64,000 bases of DNA, taken from the NCBI RefSeq assembly GCF_025118155.1, contig NW_026251388.1:1116001-1180000 (forward strand). The letters are read 5' to 3'. The notes under the pieces are model-generated. The model searched no databases, was not told the DNA's origin, and worked only from the letters and a program-made list of their open reading frames with translations. Both the position numbers and the translations under genes were made by a program. This DNA is from Cokeromyces recurvatus. Lineage: Eukaryota; Mucoromycota; Mucoromycetes; Mucorales; Mucoraceae. Positions within the stretch are counted from its first letter, which is position 1. Each line of letters begins with the position of its first letter. Shown here piece by piece: positions 1-12,120 of the stretch.

Positions 1-663
1 TATATTGTTTGTAGTGATAGGATTGACATTCAAAGAGGATGGTGGTTGACCTACAGGAATCATACCCTCCATAGAAAGTGCTGTAGTAGGAGTTAAAACA
101 GCTTGTTGAAGATGAGGTGGTAAAGCCATATTTTTTGAAATAAGTTTATAAGCTAAAATCTGATGTCTCAAAGCAGCTAGTTGAGTCTGAGTAAAAGCTG
201 TAGGCATATCTAAAAAATCAATAAAATTTTAATTTTTAACATGAATCATCTTGGTTTACTTTATATCCAAGTCAATTACCATGCCCACTTGTAATTGGTG
301 AAGCAATAGTTGAAGAAGGATTAGAAGAAGCTACTTGATCTATGTTCATACCAGGTCGCATTTGCTGTAATTGTTGTCTTTGTTGTTGACTATTTTGTAA
401 ATTTTTCAGAAAGCTCATGATCTGAGCATATTCTGGATTATTATCTTCCTTGGCTCCTTGAGATTGAAGATATCGAACGCGCTTTCATATCAATATAAGA
501 AAGAAAGAAAGAAAGAAAAAAAAAAAGAAAGAGTTAGATTAATTGTTTGATGAAATGCTTTCTTTTTCACATTATTTTAGTTGGCTTCATATTCTACCTG
601 AACAAGGCTCTGAAGCTTTTCTTTGTTAAAACCACCCATTGGATGGTTTACTAAAGAATTCAT
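1..663 (-). CDS. SNF2/STH1-type chromatin-remodelling ATPase, N-terminal part (runs off left edge)
   Basis: This is the N-terminal end of a SWI/SNF- or RSC-type remodelling ATPase. Exons on the complement are 598-663, 280-481 and 1-209. The joins keep frame (phase 0, then phase 1), with introns GTAGAA...AAAG and GTAATT...TTAG. After a Gln/Asn-rich stretch of about 90 residues comes a QLQ domain (FTQTQLAALRHQILAYKL, roughly residues 94-111), the motif found in front of the HSA and helicase domains of Snf2/Sth1/BRG1. Those later domains would lie beyond position 1. The start is the ATG at 661-663, the first in frame. The family is known to slide or evict nucleosomes in the nucleus. SNF2 and STH1 cannot be told apart from this fragment. 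Confidence 0.82.
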
Positions 664-1157
664 TTTCTGAATTTTGAATTTTGAATTTAATTAAATTTCT
701 AATGGTTTTATTTAATCGTTTAAATAATTAAATTTAGATTAGATTAGATTTGTTTAAATAATTTTTTTTTTTTTTTAAAACTTGTGGAAAAAATAAAATA
801 CCTTCGTTACTTAAAAGGTTTTTCCTAAAAAGAAAATACACAATAAAAAAAAATAAAAATAAAAAACCAAGAAATGATAAAAAATATGTGGTGGATACAT
901 ATTTAATTTTTTTTTTTTAGACTGTGCAAGATTTATATAAAACGATACTTTCTACAAACACCCCAATATGTCTAGAATAATATTCTAGCAATTTGATTGG
1001 ATAATTAAAGAAATCTTTTTTTTTTCTTTGTTTTGGATCCAAATCAAATGAAGTTTTAAGGATATTGATTTGAGGCCTTAGTAAACATCAGATATAACAT
1101 TTACCTATCCTTTATCATTAATAATAACCTCTGTCAATTCATTCAGTCTTATAAAAT
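664..1157. other. Intergenic, AT-rich
   Basis: Upstream region of the SNF2-type gene. It holds long T and A runs and no convincing gene. It probably contains the promoter of the left gene and the 3' end of the possible small gene at 1158-1730. Confidence 0.5.
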
Positions 1158-1730
1158 TTATGCTGCTTGTTGATCTGGGGTGCTGATGAATGTGTGACTT
1201 TTCCTATATTTGTTTATATAATAACGAGAGAAATCATCTTCTTTTAATTTTAACTATAAAGAGCTCAAATAGTAAGAAATGAAGACTTTCAAACTCTTTT
1301 TTACAACAACAACAAAAAAAAGCAATAGAAGGAAAATAGCTTTAAATACAATAAAGAGCAGTAAATTTGTTCTAACTATGTTATGGAAGACCTTTCCAGT
1401 TTTTATATCAAAACAAACTACCAAAATCTTGTCAAATTCGAGACTGATGAAATAGCAATAGATTTGATTGTTTATGAATAGAGTACAGTCTATACATTCA
1501 CTGAATATAATTTTAGCCTAGTGATAGTACATTATTTTTACAAGTCTTTTTTTTTTTTTCATCAATCCGGGTAGAATAAAAGCATACATCTCAATTACTG
1601 ATTCTGATGCATACAATATAGAAGTTTAAAGGCGTTCAACTAAACAATATCACACGTTAAGCTGGTTAAGAATCTTGCCCACCCATTGTTGTTGTTTTGA
1701 ACTAATTACTGAGTCCTCCCATTCTTCCAT
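1158..1730 (-). CDS. Possible small orphan protein (3 exons, about 88 residues)
   Basis: Not recognised. On the complement three stretches read like coding sequence and join in phase 0: 1656-1730 (MEEWEDSVISSKQQQW...), 1422-1517 (AKIIFSECIDCTLF...) and 1158-1253 (LKLKEDDFSRYYINKY... ending DQQAA, stop). Donors are GTGTGA and GTAGTT; acceptors are CTAG and ATAG. The middle exon stays open beyond its proposed end, so a longer version ending at 1377 is possible. An upstream ATG at 1876-1878 with a short intron would add about 33 residues. The hydrophilic composition, and three exons agreeing in phase, argue for a real gene. The 5' ATG lies about 340 bases from the divergent PP2A start, so the two may share a promoter. 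No function can be given. Confidence 0.42.
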
Positions 1731-2070
1731 AATACTGTCTTGATCACTATTATTTTGACTCCTTTTTCTCCAACAATAAAATTGACAAATTGACAAACTT
1801 GAGTATCTATTAACTGAGATTTAAAATACAATGTTGTATACGTCACCCTTACATTTTTTTGTCTTTTTTGTCTTTCATTTTTTTTTTATTATTTTTTTTG
1901 TTGAAATAACTCCTACTACGCCCAAAGGAAGAAAGAGAAAGCACATTTTTTTTTATTATTTTATTAATAAATATATTTTCTTCCCATCTTATTTTTTTTT
2001 CTTTTAATTAAAAATAATAGCCCTTCTTTTTTCCATTTAATATTTTATCTATATAATATTAAAAGATATA

Positions 2071-3375
<1,305 letters not shown>

Positions 3376-4047
3376 AAAAAAAAAAGAAAAAAAAATAGGT
3401 AAAAGAGTGAAATCTATGTTCTCATATTCTTGAATAATTTTTTGTGTGTATAAAAAAAAACACCTAGTAACTCTAACAAATATTACACATTATATATTAT
3501 TTTTTCTTTGATTTTATGTCCTTATTTTTTTATTTTTTTTTATTTTTTTGTAAAAATATATAAATATATATTCTATGTAAAAGAAAAAGATACACATGTA
3601 AGAGAGGGAATTACTATTATGTAAAAAAGAAGTTCTATAATTGATAAAAGGGGGAAGGAAGGGACTATTATGATTTCATTAATACGTGTTTTTAAAGTAA
3701 TTTATAATAATGAGGATCTGTTCTCAGCGGAGCAGCCTATATTGTTTCACAAATCAAAATAATAGGAACCAACAAGTTGTTACAACCTGTTTAGATTCCC
3801 TATATAAAAACTCGAATGACACATATTAAGAGTAGTCCACTTTTATTAGCTGTTATCATCATATGCAAGCCTTTTCTTTCCCCTTATACATAACTTTGAA
3901 CATGAATGATATGATAGTTAATAAATATAAATAATTTATTATTTTATTTTATTAGTTTATTATTTTTGATTTACCGGCTGTTATATCATTTTTTTTTCAG
4001 TTTCTTTTCTTTTCTTTTTTTTTTTTTTTTCTTTAAAGATTATCATT
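3376..4047. other. Intergenic between PP2A and the importin-like gene
   Basis: AT-rich 3' region of the PP2A gene and upstream region of the next gene. The block at about 3700-3900 is less repetitive and could hold a non-coding RNA, but I see no boxes or folding that would support a call. Confidence 0.4.
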
Positions 4048-6296
4048 ATGGTAGTCAATGAATTTGAACCTGATGACGTTTTAAGAGATTTAAATAGAAA
4101 ATTTGCCAATGTTTCTTTAGAAAACCAAATTGATGATACTGCAAAAGTAGTATTAAATAGTAACGATGTAAGCTATCTAAGACAGTAGATAAAGTAAAGG
4201 AATTAATTGTATAAAATAGATTTATGAATGTAGAAATGTACTTTTATCCTCAGATGATTACCAATTACGTCAAATTGCTATAAAGAATATACGAAGATAT
4301 CTTACGCAAAATATTTCACTAAGTCGAATTGAAATGGTGTTTGAACTTGATATTGACGAAATACTCAAGACTATTTTGGAGACTCCCGGTTATGATGAGT
4401 TAAAGGTAATCTCCCCTCCCTCCTTTTTTTTTTTTTTTTTATTTATTAATTAAGGATCAAACTAATTAAATTACTTTTTAAAGTATGAAGCTGCTTGGAT
4501 TATCACCAACTTGGCTGTAAGTAATATAAAAATATAAATGTATAAATTGGGCTTATCATTGATTCGTATTATTATTACTGTATCTTTTTCCCTCTCCACA
4601 TCCTTTTCCTTTTTTTTTCTTTCTTTCTTTCTTTCTTTTTTTTTTTAAAAAAAAAAGTATGGAACAAGAGAGCATACAGCAAAATTAGTTGATTCAGGTG
4701 TAATTAATTCGTTAGTCTATTGCTTTCGAAATTCAGAAAATTTTAGAGTTAAATCACAGTCTGCATGGGCATTAGCCAATGTGTCTATTGAATCACCTTC
4801 ATATCGAGAACGTATGGCTCAAAGTAACTTGATAAGTGACATTGCACAAGCGTTGACTATTAAATGTGAAATTGTCTATAATAAATTAAATGCGGAGCTT
4901 GATCAGGAACAGATCCCAATCGATGAACGTGGACAGATTAGATGTAAAAGTAAAGAGGATAGCGACGATGTAAAAGATCTAACTTGGTCTTTGGCAAATA
5001 TATGCCGAGGAGGATTCAAGACGATTGAACATTGGGAACAATATTTAGTAGCAGTCAATGCATTTTCTCAATGTATTCATTTTGATAATGAAGAAATTTG
5101 GACTGAAGCATGGTATGTCTATTCTATGTTATTTATTGAATACATATATCTTATATGGCAGATATATATATATATATATATATATATATCATTTAGTTGG
5201 GGATTATCAAGAATTCTTAGTAATATGTACAACTATGATCCATTTTTTCATTCCTGGAATTTACATCCTCGATTATGTCCAAGATTGGTTAATTTATTAA
5301 GGTAAGTTAAAAATGGCTTCATGTATTTGAAATGTACTTAGAAAAAAAAACATCAATAGAAATCAACCTTCTGATGCTATTTTACCCGTATTGCAAACTA
5401 TCAGTAACTTTTCTTCTGGACCTAATGAATATATTGAAATTTTACTTAATGCAGATCTTTTAAATAATATATGGTGGTACTTGTCCCCTGATACAATACC
5501 ACAGTTACGTAGGAATGCCATGTTAACTATTTCTAATTTGGCAGCAGGTAGTGAACAAATGCTACGTAAAGTGGTTTATAATGAGAATATTATGCAAGGA
5601 GTGATAGCCCATCTCGTTATACCTGGCCATATATATTATCCAGAAGAACGTAATTGGTTTTCATCAGCAAAAGCAATTAATCCAGAATCTAAAGAAGAAT
5701 GGCGAATACTTAAAGAAGCCCTTTGGGTTTTAACAAATATCACCACATTAGCTAATGATGATTGTATTTGGTATATATTTATATATAAAGTCGAAGCATT
5801 TATGATGATACTCACCTTATTTACTGGTCATTTTTATAGTGCTTTGTTAAGAAGTTATCCCAAATTAATCAAGCTGTTAGCTTCATTATTATTTTTCTCC
5901 AGATTACCAGAACCTATTATACTAAAGATAGTTGAAACATTAATACATATTATTGACCGTACAAATAAGATTGTTGAATTAACACCACCTGTACAACCTA
6001 TTCCAAGAAATCATTATGCGGAAGAAATGGTAAGAGAAGATATTATACCTGCACTTCGCTTTTTATCTCAGCATATAGATGATCCAGCACTTTCATCACA
6101 AATAGAGCTTCTTAATGAACTTATGATGTCTAGCTTTCCTCAGCACTATAATTCAAATGATCATCTTGCAGTCACATTTGGATTATCTTCAAGAGGAATT
6201 CAGTTAGCAAAACCTGACGTTAGACGTATAGTGCATGGATTTGAAGATGGTGACGTTCGATTGATTGAAGATGCTATTGTTAGAATACAACTTTAA
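4048..6296 (+). CDS. Importin-alpha-like armadillo-repeat protein without an IBB domain
   Basis: Seven exons: 4048-4167, 4220-4405, 4484-4516, 4658-5112, 5197-5301, 5360-5770 and 5840-6296, giving 588 residues. It is built of ARM repeats. Signatures typical of the importin-alpha groove recur: AAWIITNLA, SAWALANVS, LTWSLANICRG, TISNFSSGP and ALWVLTNI. Known importin-alpha proteins hold classical nuclear localisation signals with repeated Trp/Asn pairs such as these. The N-terminus (MVVNEFEPDDVLRDLNRKF) lacks the Arg/Lys-rich importin-beta-binding helix, so it may not be a normal cargo carrier, or an upstream exon is missing. Exon 4 follows a block of T then ten A directly before the AG. The (TA)n repeat at 5162-5189 lies in an intron. 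Confidence 0.8.
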
Positions 6297-6436
6297 TCCT
6301 ATTATTCCACACCACTCAGACAGAAGAAAAGAAAGCAAAAAGAAAAAAAAAAGAAAAAAAAAACTCGCTAGTTTTCATGTTTACCCCTTTTTATGATACA
6401 CGAATAATATTTTCGCTCGAAAAAAAAACATAATAA

Positions 6437-6471
<35 letters not shown>

Positions 6472-6744
6472 TATGTATATTGTATATATGTATTGTGAGT
6501 CATTAACTATAATTCCCTTGTATTTATATTGTCTATTATTCGATATTTAGCTATATTTAGTTATTCTATTTAATACCAAAAATAAATGTCTGATCTGTGC
6601 AGCAATAGTAGTCTGTAGGTTTGTTTTTTGTTTTTTTTCAATGTATAATTTGGTTAGCCCATCATATAAATAGGTCAGTCGTAGTGATCCTATGATTACA
6701 TAATGGATATAAAGATGATTATATAAGGAAACAGGGTTGATACA
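6297..6744. other. Convergent intergenic region
   Basis: Shared 3' region between two genes that point towards each other. Contains an (ATA/AAT)n microsatellite at about 6431-6470 and A-rich tracts. No gene seen. Confidence 0.5.
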
Positions 6745-8063
6745 TTATTTCTTCGTTTTATTATTTTTATTTTTTTTTGGAAAAGAAGAATCCAAGGTAG
6801 TCTGAATCACTTCCTCACTAGGTACATCCTCTAATAATCTATTCACTGACTTTGGAGCCCAATTTGATGTAAATACATTATAATTGATTCCCTTTTTCCA
6901 TAATTGATTTGCAGGGAACATATCGATGCAAGGAATATATCGCAAAAGATTTATATACAGTCTTCTTTTTTCTCGAGGACTATAGCATGCATCTGTAATG
7001 ACCGAATCCTTACTATGTTCATCCTCATCGCACAAGTACTCCAAGAGACTTGGTTTAGACGTCATGTAAGGTGATTTTGGCAATCGATAGTTCAATCGAA
7101 GGGCGATTAAATCTTTATCAAAGGGCTTTATTGTTACTCGAGGATCCAAGTGTTCAAGCAGTTTGACGGCGGGATGAATAGGAGCATAAAAGTCATCCCA
7201 CTGGGGACCACCCGTTTTAAGTGTAGCGCAAGCCATAGGATGAGATTCGGGGGCACCCGCTTTCGCTTCAAGTTCACATAAAATCTCAAATGGTAAAGGT
7301 AAATGCACTTTATCTAAAATCATGGATCGATGTTTCCATAATAGGTTTGCTTTTCTGCCAACATGCAACGGCTTATATTGAGGGACAGGCAATTCAGGCT
7401 CTACCTTCTTACCCAAATGCCGAGTGACTAAAGCACATAGTGGTGGACATAATTCAGGAGGAGGTGCTGTACGAGGAGCATGAGGTACAAAAGGTTCAGA
7501 TTGGATCTTTAAATTATCAGGCTGATGTGCATTTAAATAAGGCTACAAAAGAAAAAAAAAACACCAATATTGAATATAAAATGTATAATGCTTTCCAAGA
7601 ATTCTTCTTACATAAAGCAATCCATGTCGTGTTTTCCCTTTTACACCATAAACCTCTTCAAGTATATTTAAAGCACTTTTAGTATGACCTCTGTTTGCTT
7701 TTTCTAATCGATGTAAATGCTTTAATGTTAAAAGTTAAATTTATGTCATTACATGTGTTTGTATGTATGTATGCATGTATGTATTTTGTATGATTATTGT
7801 TGAAATTTAATCGTATTTACTTTTCTGCCTTCTCGTATTTTATATTTTACTCTTTTAATGTCTTCACATGTTTTGTAATCCTTAAATGCTCTCCGTGCTC
7901 GATTCTTTATATACAATCTATTTCAAAAAAAAAAAATCAACTATCGAACATTTTCTCATTCAAATTTAAATTACCGTGCTCTGTCATCAAAAAAGATAGA
8001 TGCCTCTGATAGTATCTTTTTATAAAAGGATTTAATATAAGCTTTATGGTTTGGTAGAAACAT
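6745..8063 (-). CDS. LYR-domain (Cup1-like) mitochondrial protein
   Basis: Four exons on the complement: 7975-8063, 7821-7917, 7612-7719 and 6745-7542, giving 363 residues. The first 60 or so residues form an LYR-type small helical domain (MFLPNHKAYIKSFYKKIL, then a DDRARLYIKNRARRAF stretch). LYR proteins are known to bind acyl-carrier protein in mitochondria and assist Fe-S or respiratory/ribosomal assembly. The layout, an N-terminal LYR domain followed by a long unrelated tail, resembles fungal Cup1-type proteins as I remember them. The tail contains GGPQWDDFYAPIHPA and ends in a Lys/Asn-rich stretch. All joins are in phase, and the start ATG is the first before the conserved domain. The specific subfamily is inferred, the LYR domain more firmly. 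Confidence 0.72.
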
Positions 8064-8142
8064 AAACAGGTACAACCTTGTTATTTATTAAGGTGCAAGT
8101 CACTATAAGCTAACAGGAAAAAAAAGCTATAAAAGGAAATTT

Positions 8143-8191
<49 letters not shown>

Positions 8192-8369
8192 AAAAGAAAA
8201 AAGAATGACTGAAACATGAGCGCATTGTTGCCTACTACCATTACGAAGAATGAAGCTGTCACGTGTGTAATTTTATAATAACCTGATAATTGATCATTAC
8301 ATTAAAAACCTTTTTTTTTTCTTTTGTTTCTTCCTTTTTTTTTTATCTAAGCATACATATATTCTAACA
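8064..8369. promoter_or_regulatory. Divergent promoter region of LYR gene and RAB18
   Basis: 306 bases between two start codons that point away from each other. It contains an unbroken run of 40 A (8150-8189), likely nucleosome-excluding. Elements within it could not be resolved. Confidence 0.45.
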
Positions 8370-9289
8370 ATGTCACAACAACAGCAACAAGTGCCTACTT
8401 TAAAATTATTGCTTATTGGTAATTCAAATGTAGGAAAAAGCTCTTTACTTTTACGATTTACAGACGACACTTTTTTACCTCAAGAAGAGGTTTCTGCTAC
8501 TATTGGTAAAGCATTCAATGTATAAAAAGTCTCGTTCTCTTTGTTTCCTTTTTTTTTTCTTTGTTAACTTAGACTTCAATTATTATAGGTGTTGACTTTA
8601 AGGTTAGCATGATGGAAGTTAATGGGAAAATGTATAAATTAACTATTTGGGTACATATACATATAAATATATGACAGCAATAAAGTATGAATGAATGAAT
8701 TAACTGAAAATAATCATGCTAGGATACTGCGGGACAAGAACGATTTAGAACCTTAACATCATCGTATTATCGAGGAGCACAAGGAGTTATTCTAGGTAAA
8801 TAGATAAAATGATATGTGTGTATGTAATATACAAGACTAACCTAGTTCATAGTCTATGATGTTAGTAATAGAGAAACTTTTGATGCATTAAATAACTGGT
8901 GGAATGAAGTGAATACATATTGCTCAAGTCCTGATGTAGTTAAAATGATAGTTGGGAACAAAGTTGATAAGGAATCATCACGAGTTGTAACATATGAAGA
9001 AGGAGCCAATTTTGCTAAAAAATTATCTACCTTATTTGTAGAATGTAGTGCTAAAACCAAGGTAGGCGTTAGACAAGCGTTTGAAGAATTAGTTGAGAAG
9101 GTATATATATATATATATATATATATAGAATCAAATATTAAAACATAACATAGTCTAACATGTTTGTATCTATTTTTATAGATAATTGAAACACCAAGCT
9201 TATGGAGAAAAGATGCTAATTCTAATTCAACTATTAAAACGCTTAATAATGACAAACAACAAAATGAATCAAGCTTATGCGCCTGCTAA
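8370..9289 (+). CDS. RAB18: Rab18-type small GTPase
   Basis: Five exons: 8370-8505, 8589-8650, 8723-8795, 8853-9100 and 9182-9289, giving 208 residues. All G-box motifs are present: P-loop GNSNVGKSS, WDTAGQERF, GNKVDKE and ECSAKT. The effector region TIGVDFKV and the string SSYYRGAQGVILVYDV match Rab18, known to act at the ER and on lipid droplets. The protein ends CAC, a CxC pair for double geranylgeranylation, instead of the CAAX-like end known for animal Rab18. The P-loop has Asn where animal Rab18 has Gly. Intron 4 carries a (TA)n run just after the donor. Family assignment is firm; the subgroup is good but made by eye. Confidence 0.9.
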
Positions 9290-11080
9290 AAATATGTTTC
9301 TTTTTTTTTTTACAATTACTACAATAATAATTCTTTATTTTTATTATTCTTTTTTGTTTGCTACAAAAAAAAGTATATTCATTTACTTTTTTTCTTCTTT
9401 TTATATATATAAATGAGCGCTCAATATCATAGTCTATATACCAGTATATAGAGAGAAGAGTAATTTCATATAGAGTAAGTAGTAAGAACATAATTTAAGA
9501 AGCATAATTGGTGGGCCCCTTTCTTTTTTTTTTTTTTTTTTTTTTTTTTGAGAGAGAGAGTTTTCCAGTCTACATGAGATGGGGCCCTTTGATACAACTT
9601 TGACTAGTATGCGGTCTTGAGGATACTGAGCTTTATGGCTATTATCAGCTTGAATATGAATAGCAACTGTTGCCTTCGTTGTCTCACATGTTGTGTCAAG
9701 TCTTGATCGTATTTTTTTTTTTTTTTTTTTTTCGAGGCAACAACACCAAAAAAAAAAATCAGCTTTTGTTCATTTCTTTTTGTATCCTTTTCTGATTGAT
9801 ATCTATTTGATGAACAACTATATTTTGCGTTAACATACAACTATTTTTAATTATGATTATTTCATATAAAATAAAAAAGATACCTTTCCTAGTGATGTTT
9901 GGAATTGAAGGCCTCTCGTCTCCTTCAGAGAAGTAATAGTGAAACTCTACTTCATAGCTGTGTCTATATTAGAAGATATACACTAACATGTATATGATAA
10001 ACAAAAGATGAAGAAGAAAAGTAGTTGAACTGTAAAAAAAATAAAATAAAATAAAAAAGATGTATACATTTATATATATATTTCTTGTTACAGCAAAGAA
10101 AAAAAAATCATGACACCAAAAAGACCACACGTGCTAAATAGGTCAAACTGATCTGATAAAATGAAGAGAGAGAGAAAAAAAAAAGAGTACGTATGATTAA
10201 AAGGACGAGTCTTTATTTTTATTTTAAGTTATAAATAACGTACATCATCAGCTTATTTTTTTTTTTTTTTTGTACAAATGTGAGTGAATAATAATAAGCT
10301 CATTTGCTCAAGATAGTTTAGGAAACAAAAGACAATATAACAGTAAGAAAAAATAAGTCTCGGTAATAGTATATTTTTTTTTTTATCATGGTGTGATATT
10401 TTAAAGTGATTATGAAAATGTATACAGAATAAACATAGACTCCTCATAATGAAGTAGGTTTGAATTTATTATATTATCTGCTGATATAAACGAACTTGGA
10501 GATTAAGTGTAACCTTGAATATTTCATATTTTGCTACTAAAGTATCAAAACTGTTTACATAATAAAGCGACAAAACTACAGCTATAGTATAGATTAGTAC
10601 TGCTTCTGAAACTTAAATGATCACTATTTCCCTCGTACTATTCTTATTTCTTAAGAAACCGCATAAAACAACAAAAAAAAATAGTTCTATAAATCGAAAA
10701 AAAAAAGTTATTGAAACAAAAGGAGGTACATCATATGGTCAATGTAATCACATATTTATTTACTCTTTAAAAAGGTTGTGAATACAAAAAAAAAATTATA
10801 ATTCATATAGTTGGAACTGATTAAGAGAGTTTCATTACCACTTTGACTAATTCATGGAAGGTTACTGTAACTCGAGAATCCTTCATTTCTTCTTTGAAAC
10901 AAGCTAATCTTACTCTCTTCCTTTCTTTATAAAGTCTTTCTTAAAACTTACTATTTTTTTTTTAAAAAAATATACATTTTTGTATTCTATATTGGAACAT
11001 ATTCCATCCCTAAAGAATGATATCTTTTTCGAATAGATATCTTACAAATTAATAAATTGTTATCAATTGCTCAATCATAG
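9290..11080. other. Gene-poor region with decayed coding fragments
   Basis: Mostly homopolymers and AT repeats. On the complement, 9875-9960 reads SYEVEFHYYFSEGDERPSIP with a good GTATCT donor, 9765-9830 could continue it, and 9550-9700 has another open, hydrophilic frame. A run of A and frame changes break them. I cannot build a gene from these and treat them as relics. Confidence 0.4.
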
Positions 11081-11393
11081 TCAACTTCTCCTGTCGAAGC
11101 ACAACAACACACAACCACTGTTTTGCAGAAGCTTCAGCCCTTAGGATAAATTATCAACCTGAATAAAGTCGCTTCTTACACTGACCCAAACTCTTAAACA
11201 CCTCAGATACCTATTGGATACAGTAAATATGACGGCTTAATTACCAAGGGGGAAAAGTTACGGAATCTACATCGCTCGATCCAACAAACCTATCCAAACT
11301 CCCAGACGAATACACAGTTTAACGATGCGGGTTTAGGCGACTCTATTTGCATTGGTGCCAGCCCGAATATACACTCAGCACCTATTTAGAAAA
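11081..11393 (+). pseudogene. Unidentified decayed coding sequence
   Basis: A patch of clearly higher GC than its surroundings. One frame reads as a polar, Pro/Ser/Thr-containing protein (SKYDGLITKGEKLRNLH, DAGLGDSICIGASP) but is broken by stops near 11145, 11194 and 11387. Its family was not recognised. The repeat at 11490-11537 lies just downstream. Confidence 0.35.
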
Positions 11394-11489
11394 TGAAAAA
11401 CTAAACTATCCGATCGATGATGACCAGCTCCAGCAACTTCCAATATCTTGTATAAACGAACTGAAATAGGATTTTTTTTTTTTCGAAAA

Positions 11490-11537
11490 TTAGGGCAATA
11501 CAGCATAATAAAATTACTACATGCTCATTAATCATTT
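11490..11537. repeat. Dispersed repeat, copy 1
   Basis: 48 bases starting TTAGGGCAATACAGCATAAT, preceded by a T run and GAAA. It matches 15429-15476 in the same orientation at 44 of 48 positions; three of the four differences are transitions. Weaker likeness continues into a TTTATT/AAATAAATAT tail up to about 11572. Confidence 0.8.
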
Positions 11538-12120
11538 TTATTTTTATTTATTAAATAAATATATACTCAACAGATCAAATGTATTATAGACTGTTTCTAG
11601 GATCAACATAATGTTTATCCTTTCTAGAACAAGAAGATATATTTTTAAATATAATGCTTCTTTTTTTTTTTTTTTTTTTTCTCAATATACTTTATGAACT
11701 GGTCTGGGCAATTTAGTATGTAGGATACTCGTGCTCATTTGAACTTTATAAATTATAAGATATTAGTTTTAAAGATAAGCAGTACAAGAAAGGTATGTTA
11801 AGTACATTTGATGATCAATTTAGCAAAATAATACATATTAACAGTCTTGAGTTTGGACATATTCATACCTTTTAGTATATTTATTTATTTATTCATTTGC
11901 AGCTAATACATGCACTTTGAGTAAGATAAATTATTACGCGTACTTGGTGGACTTGCAAATTTATTTTTATAAATTTTGTATTTTAGAACTTTATTCATCA
12001 TTTTCTCTTCACAAATGTAAATATACTTAATATGTGTATAGGCAGAATTATCATAGAAATGCATTATACGTTTTATTATCACTATTTATCTTATTGGATT
12101 AAGTTACGTGTTTTACAATC

